Shown here: piece after piece, positions 34,686 through 44,067 of the stretch
Numbering within the stretch: the stretch's first letter is position 1
Layout: each line of letters starts with the position of its first letter
DNA from: Halobacillus salinarum
GTDB lineage: Bacteria; Bacillota; Bacilli; Bacillales; Halobacillaceae
NCBI RefSeq assembly: GCF_022919095.1
Contig: NZ_CP095073.1
Span: 1,054,001 to 1,118,000, forward strand
Direction: 5' to 3'
Length of the DNA stretch: 64,000 nt
The notes under the pieces: generated by a model
What the model was told of the DNA's origin: nothing
Database searches by the model: none
What the model saw: only the letters and a program-made list of their open reading frames with translations
Made by a program: the position numbers and the translations under genes

Positions 34686-35729
34686 ATGACAAAGTATACA
34701 GGTTATATCGGAACCTACACGAAACAGCAAAGTAAAGGCGTCTATCAGTTCACGCTTGATACCGAAAAGAAAGCCCTCAGTGACGTGAAGGTAGCTGCTG
34801 AATTAGGGAATCCTACATATGTGACGGTGAGTGACGATGGAAAGAATCTTTATGCGGTAACGAAAGATGGAGACAATGGCGGTCTAACTGCTTTTTCGAT
34901 CCATGGTGAGACCGGCGGGTTGACGGAATTAAACCGGCAGACGAGAGCAGGATCTCCTCCGTGCCACGTGAGTGTCGATCATCAGAAAAGTACGGTAGTG
35001 ACAGCCAATTATCATTCCACGGAAGTTGTATCCTATTTAACCAATGAAGATGGATCGCTTCATCCTGCCGTTTCTGTGATTGAAAACGAAGGCTCCGGCC
35101 CGCATGAGAGACAGGAAAAACCGCACATGCATTTTGCCGGCTTTACGCCTGATGAAAAGTACGTCGTTGCCGTTGACCTGGGAACAGATCGTGTTACTTC
35201 TTACGCTGTTGACAATGGAAAATTAACGGAAGTCCAAGTCTTTACGGCGAAGCCGGGGTCAGGTCCCAGACATCTGACGTTTCATCCGAATAAAAAGTTC
35301 GCGTATGTGATGACGGAGCTGAGCTCAGAGGTTCTAGTGCTGCGTTACGACGAGAATGACGGAAGCTTTACTCAGCAGCAATCCATTCCAACTCTTCCAG
35401 AAGACTTTAAGGAAACCAATGATGGAAGTGCTATTCATATTTCGTCTGACGGCCGGTTTGTGTACGCCGGAAATCGCGGCCATAACAGCCTTGCCGTGTA
35501 CAAGGTCGATCAAGACTCTGGTCAATTAACGTTTATCGAATGGACGTCCACAGAAGGAAACTGGCCGCGTGATTTTGTCTTGGATCCTTCTGAAGATTTC
35601 CTCATCGCGACGAACCAGAAGTCCAATACGATGACGTTGTTTGAGAGAGATCAAGCGACAGGGAAGCTGTCTTTAATTCAATCGGACGTTTCTGTTCCGG
35701 AACCGGTTTGTGTGAAGTTTTTGGGATAA
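34686..35729 (+). CDS. 6-phosphogluconolactonase-type beta-propeller lactonase
   Basis: 347 residues, seven-bladed propeller of the YkgB/Pgl (cycloisomerase-2) family: GYIGTYTKQQSKGVYQFTLD at the start, PCHVSVDHQKSTVVTANYHS, GPHERQEKPHMHF, GPRHLTFHPNKKFAYVMTEL and NWPRDFVLDPSEDFLIATNQ. It hydrolyses 6-phosphogluconolactone or a related sugar lactone in the cytosol. ATG 34686 with CAAAGGAG upstream is chosen; the longer frame from 34635 adds residues before the ribosome site. It appears monocistronic. Confidence 0.9.
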   Translation: MTKYTGYIGTYTKQQSKGVYQFTLDTEKKALSDVKVAAELGNPTYVTVSDDGKNLYAVTKDGDNGGLTAFSIHGETGGLTELNRQTRAGSPPCHVSVDHQKSTVVTANYHSTEVVSYLTNEDGSLHPAVSVIENEGSGPHERQEKPHMHFAGFTPDEKYVVAVDLGTDRVTSYAVDNGKLTEVQVFTAKPGSGPRHLTFHPNKKFAYVMTELSSEVLVLRYDENDGSFTQQQSIPTLPEDFKETNDGSAIHISSDGRFVYAGNRGHNSLAVYKVDQDSGQLTFIEWTSTEGNWPRDFVLDPSEDFLIATNQKSNTMTLFERDQATGKLSLIQSDVSVPEPVCVKFLG

Positions 35730-35820
35730 TGGTCAGGTACTCTGGACCATTATCGTTTCAATCATTGAAAATAGAGGCACCTTTACGGAGCGTATCCGTG
35801 GAGGTGCCGATTTGTTTCTA
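35725..35820 (+). terminator. tandem hairpins after the lactonase gene
   Basis: Hairpin one (GATAATGGTC at 35725-35734, GACCATTATC at 35745-35754) overlaps the lactonase stop. Hairpin two (35776-35808, 14-bp stem GGCACCTTTACGGA / TCCGTGGAGGTGCC with wobbles) is followed by GATTTGTTTCT. Neither has a long T-run, but together they are a likely transcription end. Confidence 0.6.
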
Positions 35821-36041
35821 TGCACCCTTTCAATTTGCTCCTAAAACGATCTTCCCTCTGCCTCGTCAAAAAAGATGCTTCTTCAACTGTGGTTTACTCC
35901 TCCCTTTCCTGACTACTCTCTAAAGCTTGCTTCAAATTTTTACACATGAACCTGTCCTCCTTGTAGAGAGGGTGAATAAGCCCTTTTCCAATGGTGATTA
36001 TCCGGACTTTCATTATGAATCATTAATGGGTACTATTCCCT
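35821..36041. other. intergenic stretch without a supported gene
   Basis: About 220 bases between the hairpins and the marR promoter. The only frames are short, lack ribosome sites and run through the hairpins. I see nothing else in it. Confidence 0.4.
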
Positions 36042-36100
36042 TTGACTCTTTTGTAAAATAGGTCTAGAATTGAATAGTTCCATTACGAACTGTTCGTAAT
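36042..36100 (+). promoter_or_regulatory. marR-exporter promoter with a perfect MarR-type operator
   Basis: TTGACT (36042-36047), a 17-bp spacer and TAGAAT (36065-36070) form a good sigma-A promoter. At 36082-36100, over the start region, lies ATTACGAACTGTTCGTAAT, a 9-bp perfect inverted repeat with a 1-bp centre. That size and position fit autorepression by the MarR protein encoded next. Confidence 0.82.
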
Positions 36101-36132
36101 AGAAATTAAATGATAAAAAGCGAGGCTTGAAC

Positions 36133-36594
36133 ATGCAGAATAAAGATCATCTTCCCCGGGGCATTCAGCTGCTGAGGGGATTCGCAAGATTGAATAATAA
36201 CCTGACGCGGTTTGCGCAGAAAACAGCAAGTATGAACGATTTGTCAGTCCCTCAGTACATCATTTTAATAACGATTGCTCCACAAAAAGAAATGACTCAA
36301 AAAGTAGTCGGTGAAAAAACTTTTTTACCGAAAAGTACGTTGAGCCAGGCTGTGGACGGCCTTGTTCAAGCAGGGCTTCTCTACCGGAAGCAAGTGGAAG
36401 AAAATCGCAGGGAAATGCTTCTTTCTTTAAGTAATCATGGAGAAGAACTGCTTTCGAATATCCACAGGCAGGAAGGAAGCATTCATCAAGTCGCGGAATC
36501 TGCGGTCCAATCACTTTCAGAGCAGCAGTTTGAAGACTTCATGGCAACGCTTCAGCAGATGGCTGTCTTTTTCGAAGACCAACCCACGGAATAA
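36133..36594 (+). CDS. MarR-family transcriptional regulator
   Basis: About 153 residues with the winged-helix MarR core (QYIILITIAPQKEMTQKVVG, STLSQAVDGLVQAGLLYRKQ, REMLLSLSNHGEEL) flanked by dimerisation helices. ATG 36133 is preferred, with GCGAGG upstream; TTG 36127 is an alternative. It probably represses itself and the exporter genes until a toxic ligand binds. The 3' end contains the ribosome site of the next gene. Confidence 0.9.
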   Translation: MQNKDHLPRGIQLLRGFARLNNNLTRFAQKTASMNDLSVPQYIILITIAPQKEMTQKVVGEKTFLPKSTLSQAVDGLVQAGLLYRKQVEENRREMLLSLSNHGEELLSNIHRQEGSIHQVAESAVQSLSEQQFEDFMATLQQMAVFFEDQPTE

Positions 36595-36610
36595 GGAGGT
36601 AAGGTCCTGG

Positions 36611-38335
36611 ATGATTAAATTATTAAAACATTTAACGCTTTACAAATGGATGATTGTGTCCGTATTTGTCCTCATTTTCCTCCAATCGATAGCCAACCTC
36701 TATCTTCCGACGCTGATGTCAGACATCGTGGATAAGGGAGTTGTCGTAGGAAACATTCCTTATATATGGAAAATTGGAGGGGTTATGCTTGCGGTATCTT
36801 TACTTGGAGCTATTGCTTCAGTTATTGCCAGCTACTACTCCTCCAAAGCAGCGGTCGGCTTAGGACGTGATGTTCGAAAGAAGCTTTTTTACCATATTGA
36901 AAATTTCTCTTTGCAGGAATTTGATGAAGTAGGCACCTCCTCTTTGATCACACGCTCCACCAATGACATTACGCAAGTTCAGCAAGTGACAATTATGATG
37001 CTGAGGATGATTATCGGGGCACCAATGATGTTGGTCGGTGGAATCATTATGGCGGTCTTAAAAGATGCCAAGCTCGCTTTAGTGATTGTTCTAATTATGC
37101 CGGTACTCATAGGCTCCATTCTGCTGATTCTTTATAAAGGAATTCCCTTATTTCGAACGGTGCAGAAAAAATTGGACCGCTTAAACCTGATCTTCAGGGA
37201 AAACCTTACAGGCATACGAGTGATTCGTGCGTTCAGCCGGGAGAAAGAGGAGAAAGAACGGCTCCGACATACCAATAAAGAGTTAACAGACGTTTCCATA
37301 AAAGTAAATAAAATTATGGCTCTTATGATGCCGGTCATGATGTTAGTGATGAATGTAACTGTAGTCTTAGTGATTTGGTTTGGCGGTCTGCGGATTGATC
37401 ACGGCGGGATGCAGATTGGTGACCTGATGGCTTTTATTCAATACGTGATGCAGATCATGTTCGCGTTAGTGATGGCTTCGATGATGTTTGTCATGGTGCC
37501 GCGTGCAGACGTCTCAGCGAAAAGAATAAACAAGGTGTTGGAAATGGAGCCTGCTTTTAAGGATCACGGTTCTAAATCAGCGGATCTTACAAAAGGGACC
37601 CTCGAGTTTGACCGTGTGACCTTTCATTACCCTGGAGCTGAAGAACCGGCATTATCCGATATCAGCTTCACAGCAAAACCCGGAGAAGTGACTGCCATTA
37701 TCGGGGGGACGGGGTCCGGAAAGTCCACCCTCGTGCAATTAATTCCCCGGTTTTATGAAATTTCGAATGGATCCATCCGCGTGAATGGAGTAGATATCCA
37801 GGAGGCTGCTCAAAAGGAGATCCGGTCGAAAATCGGCCTTGTCCCGCAAAAAGCCACACTGTTTACAGGAACCATTGCCGATAATATCCGATTTGGTAAA
37901 GAACATGCTTCCCAGGAAGAAATCGTCCATGCGGCTCGTATCGCGCAGGCAGAAGAATTTATTAATAAATTGCCTCAGGGCTATGAGTCCGAAATAGAAC
38001 AAGGCGGATCGAATCTATCCGGGGGACAGAAACAGCGGTTATCGATTGCAAGAGCGCTCGTAAGGAAACCTGACCTTTACATTTTTGATGACAGCTTCTC
38101 TGCTCTGGATTATAAAACCGACGCCAGCCTCCGTTACGCGCTGAAGGAAGAGACAAAAGAATCGACCGTTGTCATCGTAGCCCAGCGCGTCAGCACCGTG
38201 ATGGATGCGGATCAAATTATCGTTTTAGAAGAAGGCCGGGTGTCAGGAACGGGCACCCATGAGGACCTGCTTGAATCAAGCCCGGTTTACCAGGAAATTG
38301 TCAAATCCCAGCTCACAGAGGAGGAATCCGCATGA
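36611..38335 (+). CDS. ABC multidrug exporter half-transporter, degenerate-site subunit
   Basis: 574 residues: six membrane helices (1-310) fused to an ATPase domain. Walker A is IGGTGSGKST and the signature LSGGQKQR is canonical, but Walker B ends YIFDDSFSALD with Asp in place of the catalytic Glu. That is the pattern of one half of heterodimeric exporters such as BmrCD, LmrCD or TM287/288. ATG 36611 with AAGGAGG upstream is chosen; the longer frame from 36437 overlaps the MarR gene. Its stop overlaps the partner's start (ATGA). Confidence 0.92.
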   Translation: MIKLLKHLTLYKWMIVSVFVLIFLQSIANLYLPTLMSDIVDKGVVVGNIPYIWKIGGVMLAVSLLGAIASVIASYYSSKAAVGLGRDVRKKLFYHIENFSLQEFDEVGTSSLITRSTNDITQVQQVTIMMLRMIIGAPMMLVGGIIMAVLKDAKLALVIVLIMPVLIGSILLILYKGIPLFRTVQKKLDRLNLIFRENLTGIRVIRAFSREKEEKERLRHTNKELTDVSIKVNKIMALMMPVMMLVMNVTVVLVIWFGGLRIDHGGMQIGDLMAFIQYVMQIMFALVMASMMFVMVPRADVSAKRINKVLEMEPAFKDHGSKSADLTKGTLEFDRVTFHYPGAEEPALSDISFTAKPGEVTAIIGGTGSGKSTLVQLIPRFYEISNGSIRVNGVDIQEAAQKEIRSKIGLVPQKATLFTGTIADNIRFGKEHASQEEIVHAARIAQAEEFINKLPQGYESEIEQGGSNLSGGQKQRLSIARALVRKPDLYIFDDSFSALDYKTDASLRYALKEETKESTVVIVAQRVSTVMDADQIIVLEEGRVSGTGTHEDLLESSPVYQEIVKSQLTEEESA

Positions 38336-40191
38336 CCAAAGAAAGAAAACCTCAACGAGGAGGACCGATGGGATTTGGTCCGGGTGGCGGCAATATGATG
38401 ATGATGGGGCAGAAGCCAAAAAACTTCAAGGCGACATTAAAAAGGCTGCTCGGTTACTTGAAGTCTCGCCGCAAACAATTCATTGCGGTTTTCATTGCGG
38501 CCATATTGAGTACGGTCTTTTCGATTATTGGTCCAAAAATCATGGGTACGGCCATTACCGAATTATTTGAAGGCGCTTATGAAAAACTGGAGGGCGTACA
38601 GGGCGGAGGAATCGACTTTCAGCGGATTGCCCAAATCCTGTTCCTATTAGCAGGACTTTATGTAGTCAGCAGCATTTTCAATTTTATTCAACAATATATC
38701 ATGTCCAGTGTTGCCCAAAAGACAGCTTACGATCTTAGAGAAGATGTGAATCAAAAGCTGGAAAAGCTGCCTCTCCGCTATTTTGACAGCCGCCCGAACG
38801 GCGAAATCCTGAGCCGGATGACCAATGATATCGATACGATCAGCAGTACGCTCCAGCAAAGCATGACCCAATTCATTACTTCGATTGTCACGATCATTGG
38901 AATTGTCATCATGATGTTATCGATCAGCCCATTGCTGACGATAATTTCGATCGTGAGCTTACCGCTGTCTATTTTTGTGATTCGTCCGATTTTGAAAAAG
39001 TCGCAAACGTATTTTGCCGATCAGCAGCGTACGCTGGGTCAATTAAATGGACACATCGAAGAAATGTTCACGGGTCATCAAGTCGTTAAAGCCTTCGGTT
39101 ATGAAAAGACCGCCGGCGAAGACTTCGATGAAGTGAATGAAGACTTATATCAAGCAGGCAGCAAGGCTCAATTTATTTCAGGCATCATCATGCCGATGAT
39201 GTCCTTTATAGGGAATATCAGTTATGTCCTCATCAGTGTCATCGGCGGCATTCTTGTAACCCAGCGCGCCATCTCCATTGGAGATATTCAAGCATTCATT
39301 ACTTATACCCGCCAGTTCACTCAGCCCATTACCCAAACGGCCAACATCGCCAATATTATTCAATCTACGGTGGCCGCAGCTGAAAGAGTATTTGAACTGC
39401 TGGATGAAAAAGAAGAAGAAAAAGAAAAACCTTCGCTGCATTTAGGAAAAAAAGCCGGAGCGGTCACTTTCGAGCACGTAGACTTTGGTTACGACAACGA
39501 TTTACTCATCCAGGATATGAACATCTCTGTGAAACAGGGCCAGACCGTGGCAATTGTAGGACCTACAGGAGCAGGGAAAACGACGCTTATCAATCTATTA
39601 ATGCGGTTCTATGAGCTGAATGGCGGCAGCATAAAAATTGATGGGATCGACACGAGAGACCTATCAAGGAGCGAACTGCGGCAAAACTTTGGAATGGTCC
39701 TGCAGGATACGTGGCTCTTTAATGGAACGATTAAAGAAAACATAGCGTACGGAAAAAATGAGGCTTCAGAGGAGGCCATCATCAGGGCAGCAGAGATGGC
39801 TCATGCTGACCACTTCATCCGCACTTTGCCGGAAGGATATGAGACGATCTTAAATGAAGAAGCATCCAACATATCTCAAGGACAAAAACAGCTGATCACC
39901 ATTGCCCGGGCCATTTTAGCCGACCCTCCAGTTATGATCCTGGATGAGGCGACCTCAAGCGTAGATACCCGGACAGAAGTACTGATCCAGCAGGCCATGA
40001 ACCACTTAATGGCCGGACGTACCAGCTTCGTCATCGCCCACCGTTTATCGACCATTCGTGATGCGGATTTAATTCTCGTCATGGATGAGGGTTCTGTGAT
40101 CGAGCAGGGAACTCATGAAGAGCTGTTAGCCCAAGAAGGTTTTTATTTTGAACTGTACAACAGCCAGTTTTCTAAGAAAGCGGCTGGATGA
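38332..40191 (+). CDS. ABC multidrug exporter half-transporter, catalytic subunit
   Basis: 619 residues: a Gly/Met-rich cytosolic N terminus (GGPMGFGPGGGNMMMMG), six membrane helices and an ATPase domain. Walker A is VGPTGAGKTT and Walker B MILDEATSSVD keeps the catalytic Glu, but the signature motif is altered to ISQGQ. It therefore complements the upstream subunit: one nucleotide site is canonical and one degenerate, as in known heterodimers. It exports hydrophobic drugs or lipids; the natural substrate is unknown. Confidence 0.92.
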   Translation: MTKERKPQRGGPMGFGPGGGNMMMMGQKPKNFKATLKRLLGYLKSRRKQFIAVFIAAILSTVFSIIGPKIMGTAITELFEGAYEKLEGVQGGGIDFQRIAQILFLLAGLYVVSSIFNFIQQYIMSSVAQKTAYDLREDVNQKLEKLPLRYFDSRPNGEILSRMTNDIDTISSTLQQSMTQFITSIVTIIGIVIMMLSISPLLTIISIVSLPLSIFVIRPILKKSQTYFADQQRTLGQLNGHIEEMFTGHQVVKAFGYEKTAGEDFDEVNEDLYQAGSKAQFISGIIMPMMSFIGNISYVLISVIGGILVTQRAISIGDIQAFITYTRQFTQPITQTANIANIIQSTVAAAERVFELLDEKEEEKEKPSLHLGKKAGAVTFEHVDFGYDNDLLIQDMNISVKQGQTVAIVGPTGAGKTTLINLLMRFYELNGGSIKIDGIDTRDLSRSELRQNFGMVLQDTWLFNGTIKENIAYGKNEASEEAIIRAAEMAHADHFIRTLPEGYETILNEEASNISQGQKQLITIARAILADPPVMILDEATSSVDTRTEVLIQQAMNHLMAGRTSFVIAHRLSTIRDADLILVMDEGSVIEQGTHEELLAQEGFYFELYNSQFSKKAAG

Positions 40192-40297
40192 TTGACTCCC
40201 ATGAAAAAGGAAGTCAATCAAACGTGAAACGCATGATCGTGAACTTTAGCCTTTAGACAGTGGTACCAGAAATCTATCATTTCCAATCAATGACCAG

Positions 40298-40340
40298 AAC
40301 TGCCACAGCTCATGAACAGAGCTGTGGCAGTTAAATTTGT
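40298..40340 (+). terminator. strong hairpin terminator
   Basis: AACTGCCACAGCTC and GAGCTGTGGCAGTT form a perfect 14-bp stem with a 7-nt loop, then AAATTTGTT. A weaker TTGACT/AGTCAA hairpin lies right after the exporter stop. The rest of the 360-base gap up to 40551 shows only AT-rich promoter-like sequence, with TATAGT at 40467-40472. Confidence 0.75.
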
Positions 40341-40551
40341 TAATAGAAGGATAAAGCAACTAACCATGATTTATATCCTTTTACAAATAAAGACAATAAC
40401 AGAGGATTATTTTCCTGTTATTTTTATTTTTCTGAATATTGTGTTCCTTTTTAATGGAGGCGGTGCTATAGTAAACATAAGAACTTAATAAAGTCATTGG
40501 AAAAAGTAAGTTTTTCGATCATAGAATATGGGTTGAAGTTAGGAGGACACG

Positions 40552-41751
40552 ATGCTGAAGACAGGCGGTTTGAAGTTAATGCAGGAGATCAACCAGTACA
40601 TCGTGCTGCGGACCATTCGAGAGGAGGGACCGATTTCAAGAAGCGAAATCGCAAAGAAGACGAAGCTGAGTCCGACGACAGTAACTTCAGCGGTGAGTGA
40701 ACTGCTGCAGGAAGGGATCGTCGTGACAGGAGGAACGGGAGAGTCCAGCGGAGGCAGGAAACCGACCTACTTACAGTTTGCGCCGGACAGTAAGTTTCTG
40801 ATTGGCGTATCGATTACCAACTCCCATATTGAAATCGGCACGTTAAATTTAGAAGCAGAAGTGCAGGACAAGCTGACGTACGAAGACGACTTTCAAGTAA
40901 ATAATCAAGTGATCGAAGAGACGCTTCGGTTAATTCGCCGTTATTTAAGCGGGATCGATGATTTATCGAACTGCATCGGCATTTCACTCATCGTACCCGG
41001 GATTGTCGATTCCAAGCGCGGGATCATCCGCAACAATGCGAAGCTTAATTTAAAGGACATTGCGCTTAAGGAAATGATTGAAAAAGAGTTTGGCTTGGAG
41101 ACATGGATTGATAATGATGCCAATGCGATTGCGCTCGCGGAAACTAATTTTGGCAGCTATGAAGATAAAAAGAACCTCGTTTATATTCAGATGGGGGACG
41201 GAATTGGTTCAGGCATCGTTATTGAAGACGTCATCTTTCGAGGGGCGCAGGGAGGAGCGGGCGAGTTCGGCCATATCTCTATTGATAAGGAAGGGATTCA
41301 ATGTGAGTGCGGCAACCGCGGCTGTCTCGAAAACTATGTCAACTGGCCGGCATTGCTCGAACGCATAAAAGAAAGGCTGGAACAGGGTGAATCGACATCG
41401 ATGCTTGCTAAAGGGAAGGCAGTGGACGAGCTAACTCAAGAAGATTTTTTGAAAGCGCTTCAACAAGAAGATGAGCTGGCCCAGGCTGTCATTGAAGATC
41501 CCATTCAATATATGGGAAATGGGATCGTTACGCTCGTGAATCTGTTTAATCCCGAAGTCGTACTCGTCGGATGGGGTTCGATTACGAGTGATTCGTATTT
41601 CATTAAACGATTGAGAGAAAGAGTCAACGACCTGTCGTTTGCGATTTTCACAGAAAACCTTGAGATCCAGGCAACGACTTTAGGAGGTGATTTTCAGCTG
41701 AAAGGCGCAGCGTCTGTGGCGCTGAAGGAATACTTTGAAGTCCCTGTCTAA
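40552..41751 (+). CDS. ROK-family transcriptional regulator (XylR/NagC-like)
   Basis: 399 residues. The N-terminal winged helix (QYIVLRTIREEGPISRSEIA, then SPTTVTSAVSELLQEGIV) is followed by a sugar-kinase-like ROK domain. That domain contains the zinc motif CECGNRGCLE preceded by GEFGHISIDKEG. It most likely controls the ABC-dehydrogenase operon that follows about 50 bp later, in response to the imported sugar. TTAGGAGG precedes the ATG. Confidence 0.9.
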   Translation: MLKTGGLKLMQEINQYIVLRTIREEGPISRSEIAKKTKLSPTTVTSAVSELLQEGIVVTGGTGESSGGRKPTYLQFAPDSKFLIGVSITNSHIEIGTLNLEAEVQDKLTYEDDFQVNNQVIEETLRLIRRYLSGIDDLSNCIGISLIVPGIVDSKRGIIRNNAKLNLKDIALKEMIEKEFGLETWIDNDANAIALAETNFGSYEDKKNLVYIQMGDGIGSGIVIEDVIFRGAQGGAGEFGHISIDKEGIQCECGNRGCLENYVNWPALLERIKERLEQGESTSMLAKGKAVDELTQEDFLKALQQEDELAQAVIEDPIQYMGNGIVTLVNLFNPEVVLVGWGSITSDSYFIKRLRERVNDLSFAIFTENLEIQATTLGGDFQLKGAASVALKEYFEVPV

Positions 41752-41799
41752 TTACTGGTCTTATTCCTATTTTCTAAACTTATAGAGGGGTGGAGTAAA

Positions 41800-43059
41800 G
41801 TGAAAAAACTTCTATGGATCATGGTTGGGTTACTCGTTTTCATGCTGGCTGCCTGTTCGGGCGATTCAAATTCTGGCTCATCTGGTGAAGGAGAAAGCGA
41901 TGGCCCGGTCGAAATTACGTACTTGAAGCCGGGGGCGGATACTCCGGATACGAGAGAGCGTGTCCAGGGAATTATTGACCGTTTTGAGAAAGAGAATCCA
42001 ACTATTAAGGTGAAGCTTGAAGCTGTTGGCTGGGATAACGCGTACCAGAAGCTTGTGACCGGCTTTAACGGCGGCTCATCTCCGGATGTGTTTTCCGGCG
42101 GGACGCGCTGGTTGACGGCATTTGCTGATATGGATGGTATTCTTCCCATCACGGATATGGCGTCAGACAAACTGAAGGAGTACCCGGAAGCGTTACAAAA
42201 GTCTTCTCAATATAAGGGTGAGATTTATGCATTGCCGCAGGCCTTTTCAGCGCGTGCCTTAATCTATCGCTCCGATTTAATTAAAGAGCCGCCAAAGACA
42301 TGGGACGAGCTGGTTGCGACTGCGAAAAAGGTACAGGAAGAGAATTCAGGCATGTACGGATTCGCGATTTCCGGTGCGGCGCACGTCTCGACGACAACGC
42401 AGTACTTTAATTATCTGCTGCAAAATGGCGGACAGGTATTTGATGAAGACGGGAATGTTGCGATCAATTCCCCTGAAGCTGTCGAAGCACTTGAGTATTA
42501 CCGCGATTTTTATACAAAAGAAAAAGTGGTGCCTAATCCAGTGGAATACAACCGCGAATTGCTGCCTGTCCTATTTAAAGAAGGCAAGATCGCGATGTAC
42601 GTGATCGGCCCTTGGGGCAAATCCCTGATGGGTGTGGATCCCGACAACAAAGAAACTCCTTATAAAACGGCTCCGCTTCCGAAGGGCAAAAAGATGGCGA
42701 ACGTACTCGTTTCCGATTCGAACTACATTTCTGCGAAAACAGAGCACCCAAAAGAGGCGTATAAGTTCCTTGAATTCATGGCTTCGCTTGAAGAGCAGAC
42801 AAAATTTGATAAAGCGAATGGATCACTTCCTATGCTGAAAGAAGAAGCGAAAGATCCTTTCTTTAAAGAAGATCCTTACTTTTCCACGTTTGTCGATATG
42901 ATTGAGTACGGCGAACCACAGCCGGCTCCGGCCGTATGGGAACCGTTCCAGGAGATCATTACCCAGTCGGTACAACGTGCGCTTGACGGGGAAGATCCGC
43001 AAGCGGTATTAGATGAGGCTGCCAAGCAAATCAAGGATCAGCAGCTCGAGCCTAAATAA
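41800..43059 (+). CDS. sugar ABC transporter substrate-binding lipoprotein
   Basis: 419 residues. The lipoprotein signal ends FMLAACSGD (Cys20), followed by a Ser/Gly-rich tether. The mature domain has RFEKENPTIKVKLEAVGWDN, FSGGTRWLTAFADM and GKIAMYVIGPWGKSL. It belongs to the family-1 oligosaccharide and glycoside binders. A GTG start lies behind GAGGGGTGGAG. It is the first gene of the ROK-linked operon, and its ligand is presumably oxidised by the two downstream dehydrogenases. As with the other two ABC sets in this window, no ATPase gene is present. Confidence 0.9.
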   Translation: MKKLLWIMVGLLVFMLAACSGDSNSGSSGEGESDGPVEITYLKPGADTPDTRERVQGIIDRFEKENPTIKVKLEAVGWDNAYQKLVTGFNGGSSPDVFSGGTRWLTAFADMDGILPITDMASDKLKEYPEALQKSSQYKGEIYALPQAFSARALIYRSDLIKEPPKTWDELVATAKKVQEENSGMYGFAISGAAHVSTTTQYFNYLLQNGGQVFDEDGNVAINSPEAVEALEYYRDFYTKEKVVPNPVEYNRELLPVLFKEGKIAMYVIGPWGKSLMGVDPDNKETPYKTAPLPKGKKMANVLVSDSNYISAKTEHPKEAYKFLEFMASLEEQTKFDKANGSLPMLKEEAKDPFFKEDPYFSTFVDMIEYGEPQPAPAVWEPFQEIITQSVQRALDGEDPQAVLDEAAKQIKDQQLEPK

Positions 43060-43070
43060 ATAGTGAAGGG

Positions 43071-43095
43071 AGAGGAGGTGCACTTTGCCTCCTCT
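43071..43095 (+). terminator. intercistronic hairpin (attenuator-like)
   Basis: AGAGGAGG / CCTCCTCT, an 8-bp perfect stem, follows the binding-protein stop. One arm contains a ribosome-site-like GGAGG, so it could affect translation as well as termination. There is no long T-run. Confidence 0.45.
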
Positions 43096-43140
43096 TGTCA
43101 CTATGAGAAAGGACTGGTTCACATCGATAACACCTTGGTC

Positions 43141-44049
43141 ATGAAAAAGAAGAAGAGGAGCATGCGCAGGTTTTTCTCTCCTGAAAAATCGGCCTTTATC
43201 TATTTGCTGCCGATGGTTGTGTTCATGCTCATCATGGTCGCGTATCCGATTGGAAGAATTCTTTACCTGTCGCTGACCTCAAATATACTAACGCGGCCGG
43301 ATCTTGGCATCCAGTTCATCGGACTCGAAAACTACTGGAAGCTGTTTTCCTCGCAGGCCTTTTGGGAGACGGTCGGACGCACGGGGTTATGGACCGCATT
43401 GTCCGTTGGCGGCAAAACGCTGATTGCCTTTGGCATTGCGCTGCTCCTTGCGAAGGATATTGCTTTTAAACGGTTCTACCTTATCTTGCTGATGCTGCCA
43501 TGGGTGACGCCGATGGTTGTTGCGGCGGTAACGTGGCGCTGGATTTATGACGGACAGTTCGGCATGCTGAATTATATATTAACGCAGGTTCATATTTTAC
43601 AGGAGCCATATGTGTTTCTCGGTGAAAAGTGGTCGGCGTTTGTGGCGACGGCCATTACCGACATGTGGCTCGGGATTCCGTTTCTGGCCATGATGTTCTT
43701 AGCAGGACTGCAGTCGATTCCCGTTGAACTGCACGAATCGGCAAACATGGACGGGGCCAACCGTTTCCAAAAGCTTTTTCACGTTACCCTGCCTGTCATG
43801 AAGCCGATTATTCTCGTCGCAACGACAATGTCCGGCATTTGGACATTCAACTCGTTTGGAGTCATTTGGCCGATGACGAGCGGCGGTCCTGTAGATGCAA
43901 CGCAGACGTTGATCGTTCAAGCATATAAACAGTCCTTCGGTTCATTTAATCTCGGGATGGGAGCTGCGATTGCCGTTGTAATTTTCATTATTTTAACGAT
44001 TACGACCATTTTGTATAAGCGGTTATTAATGAGACAGGAAGAACTTTAA
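43141..44049 (+). CDS. sugar ABC transporter permease (MalF-like)
   Basis: About 302 residues from ATG 43141 (KKKKRSMRRFFSPEKSAFIY), six membrane helices and the EAA loop HESANMDGANRFQKLFHVTL. The frame is open back to 43063, but the extra residues lie across the hairpin and look non-native. No start has a strong ribosome site, so the 5' end is uncertain. It pairs with the next permease. Confidence 0.85.
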   Translation: MKKKKRSMRRFFSPEKSAFIYLLPMVVFMLIMVAYPIGRILYLSLTSNILTRPDLGIQFIGLENYWKLFSSQAFWETVGRTGLWTALSVGGKTLIAFGIALLLAKDIAFKRFYLILLMLPWVTPMVVAAVTWRWIYDGQFGMLNYILTQVHILQEPYVFLGEKWSAFVATAITDMWLGIPFLAMMFLAGLQSIPVELHESANMDGANRFQKLFHVTLPVMKPIILVATTMSGIWTFNSFGVIWPMTSGGPVDATQTLIVQAYKQSFGSFNLGMGAAIAVVIFIILTITTILYKRLLMRQEEL

Positions 44050-44067
44050 GTAAAGAGGTGAACGGAA

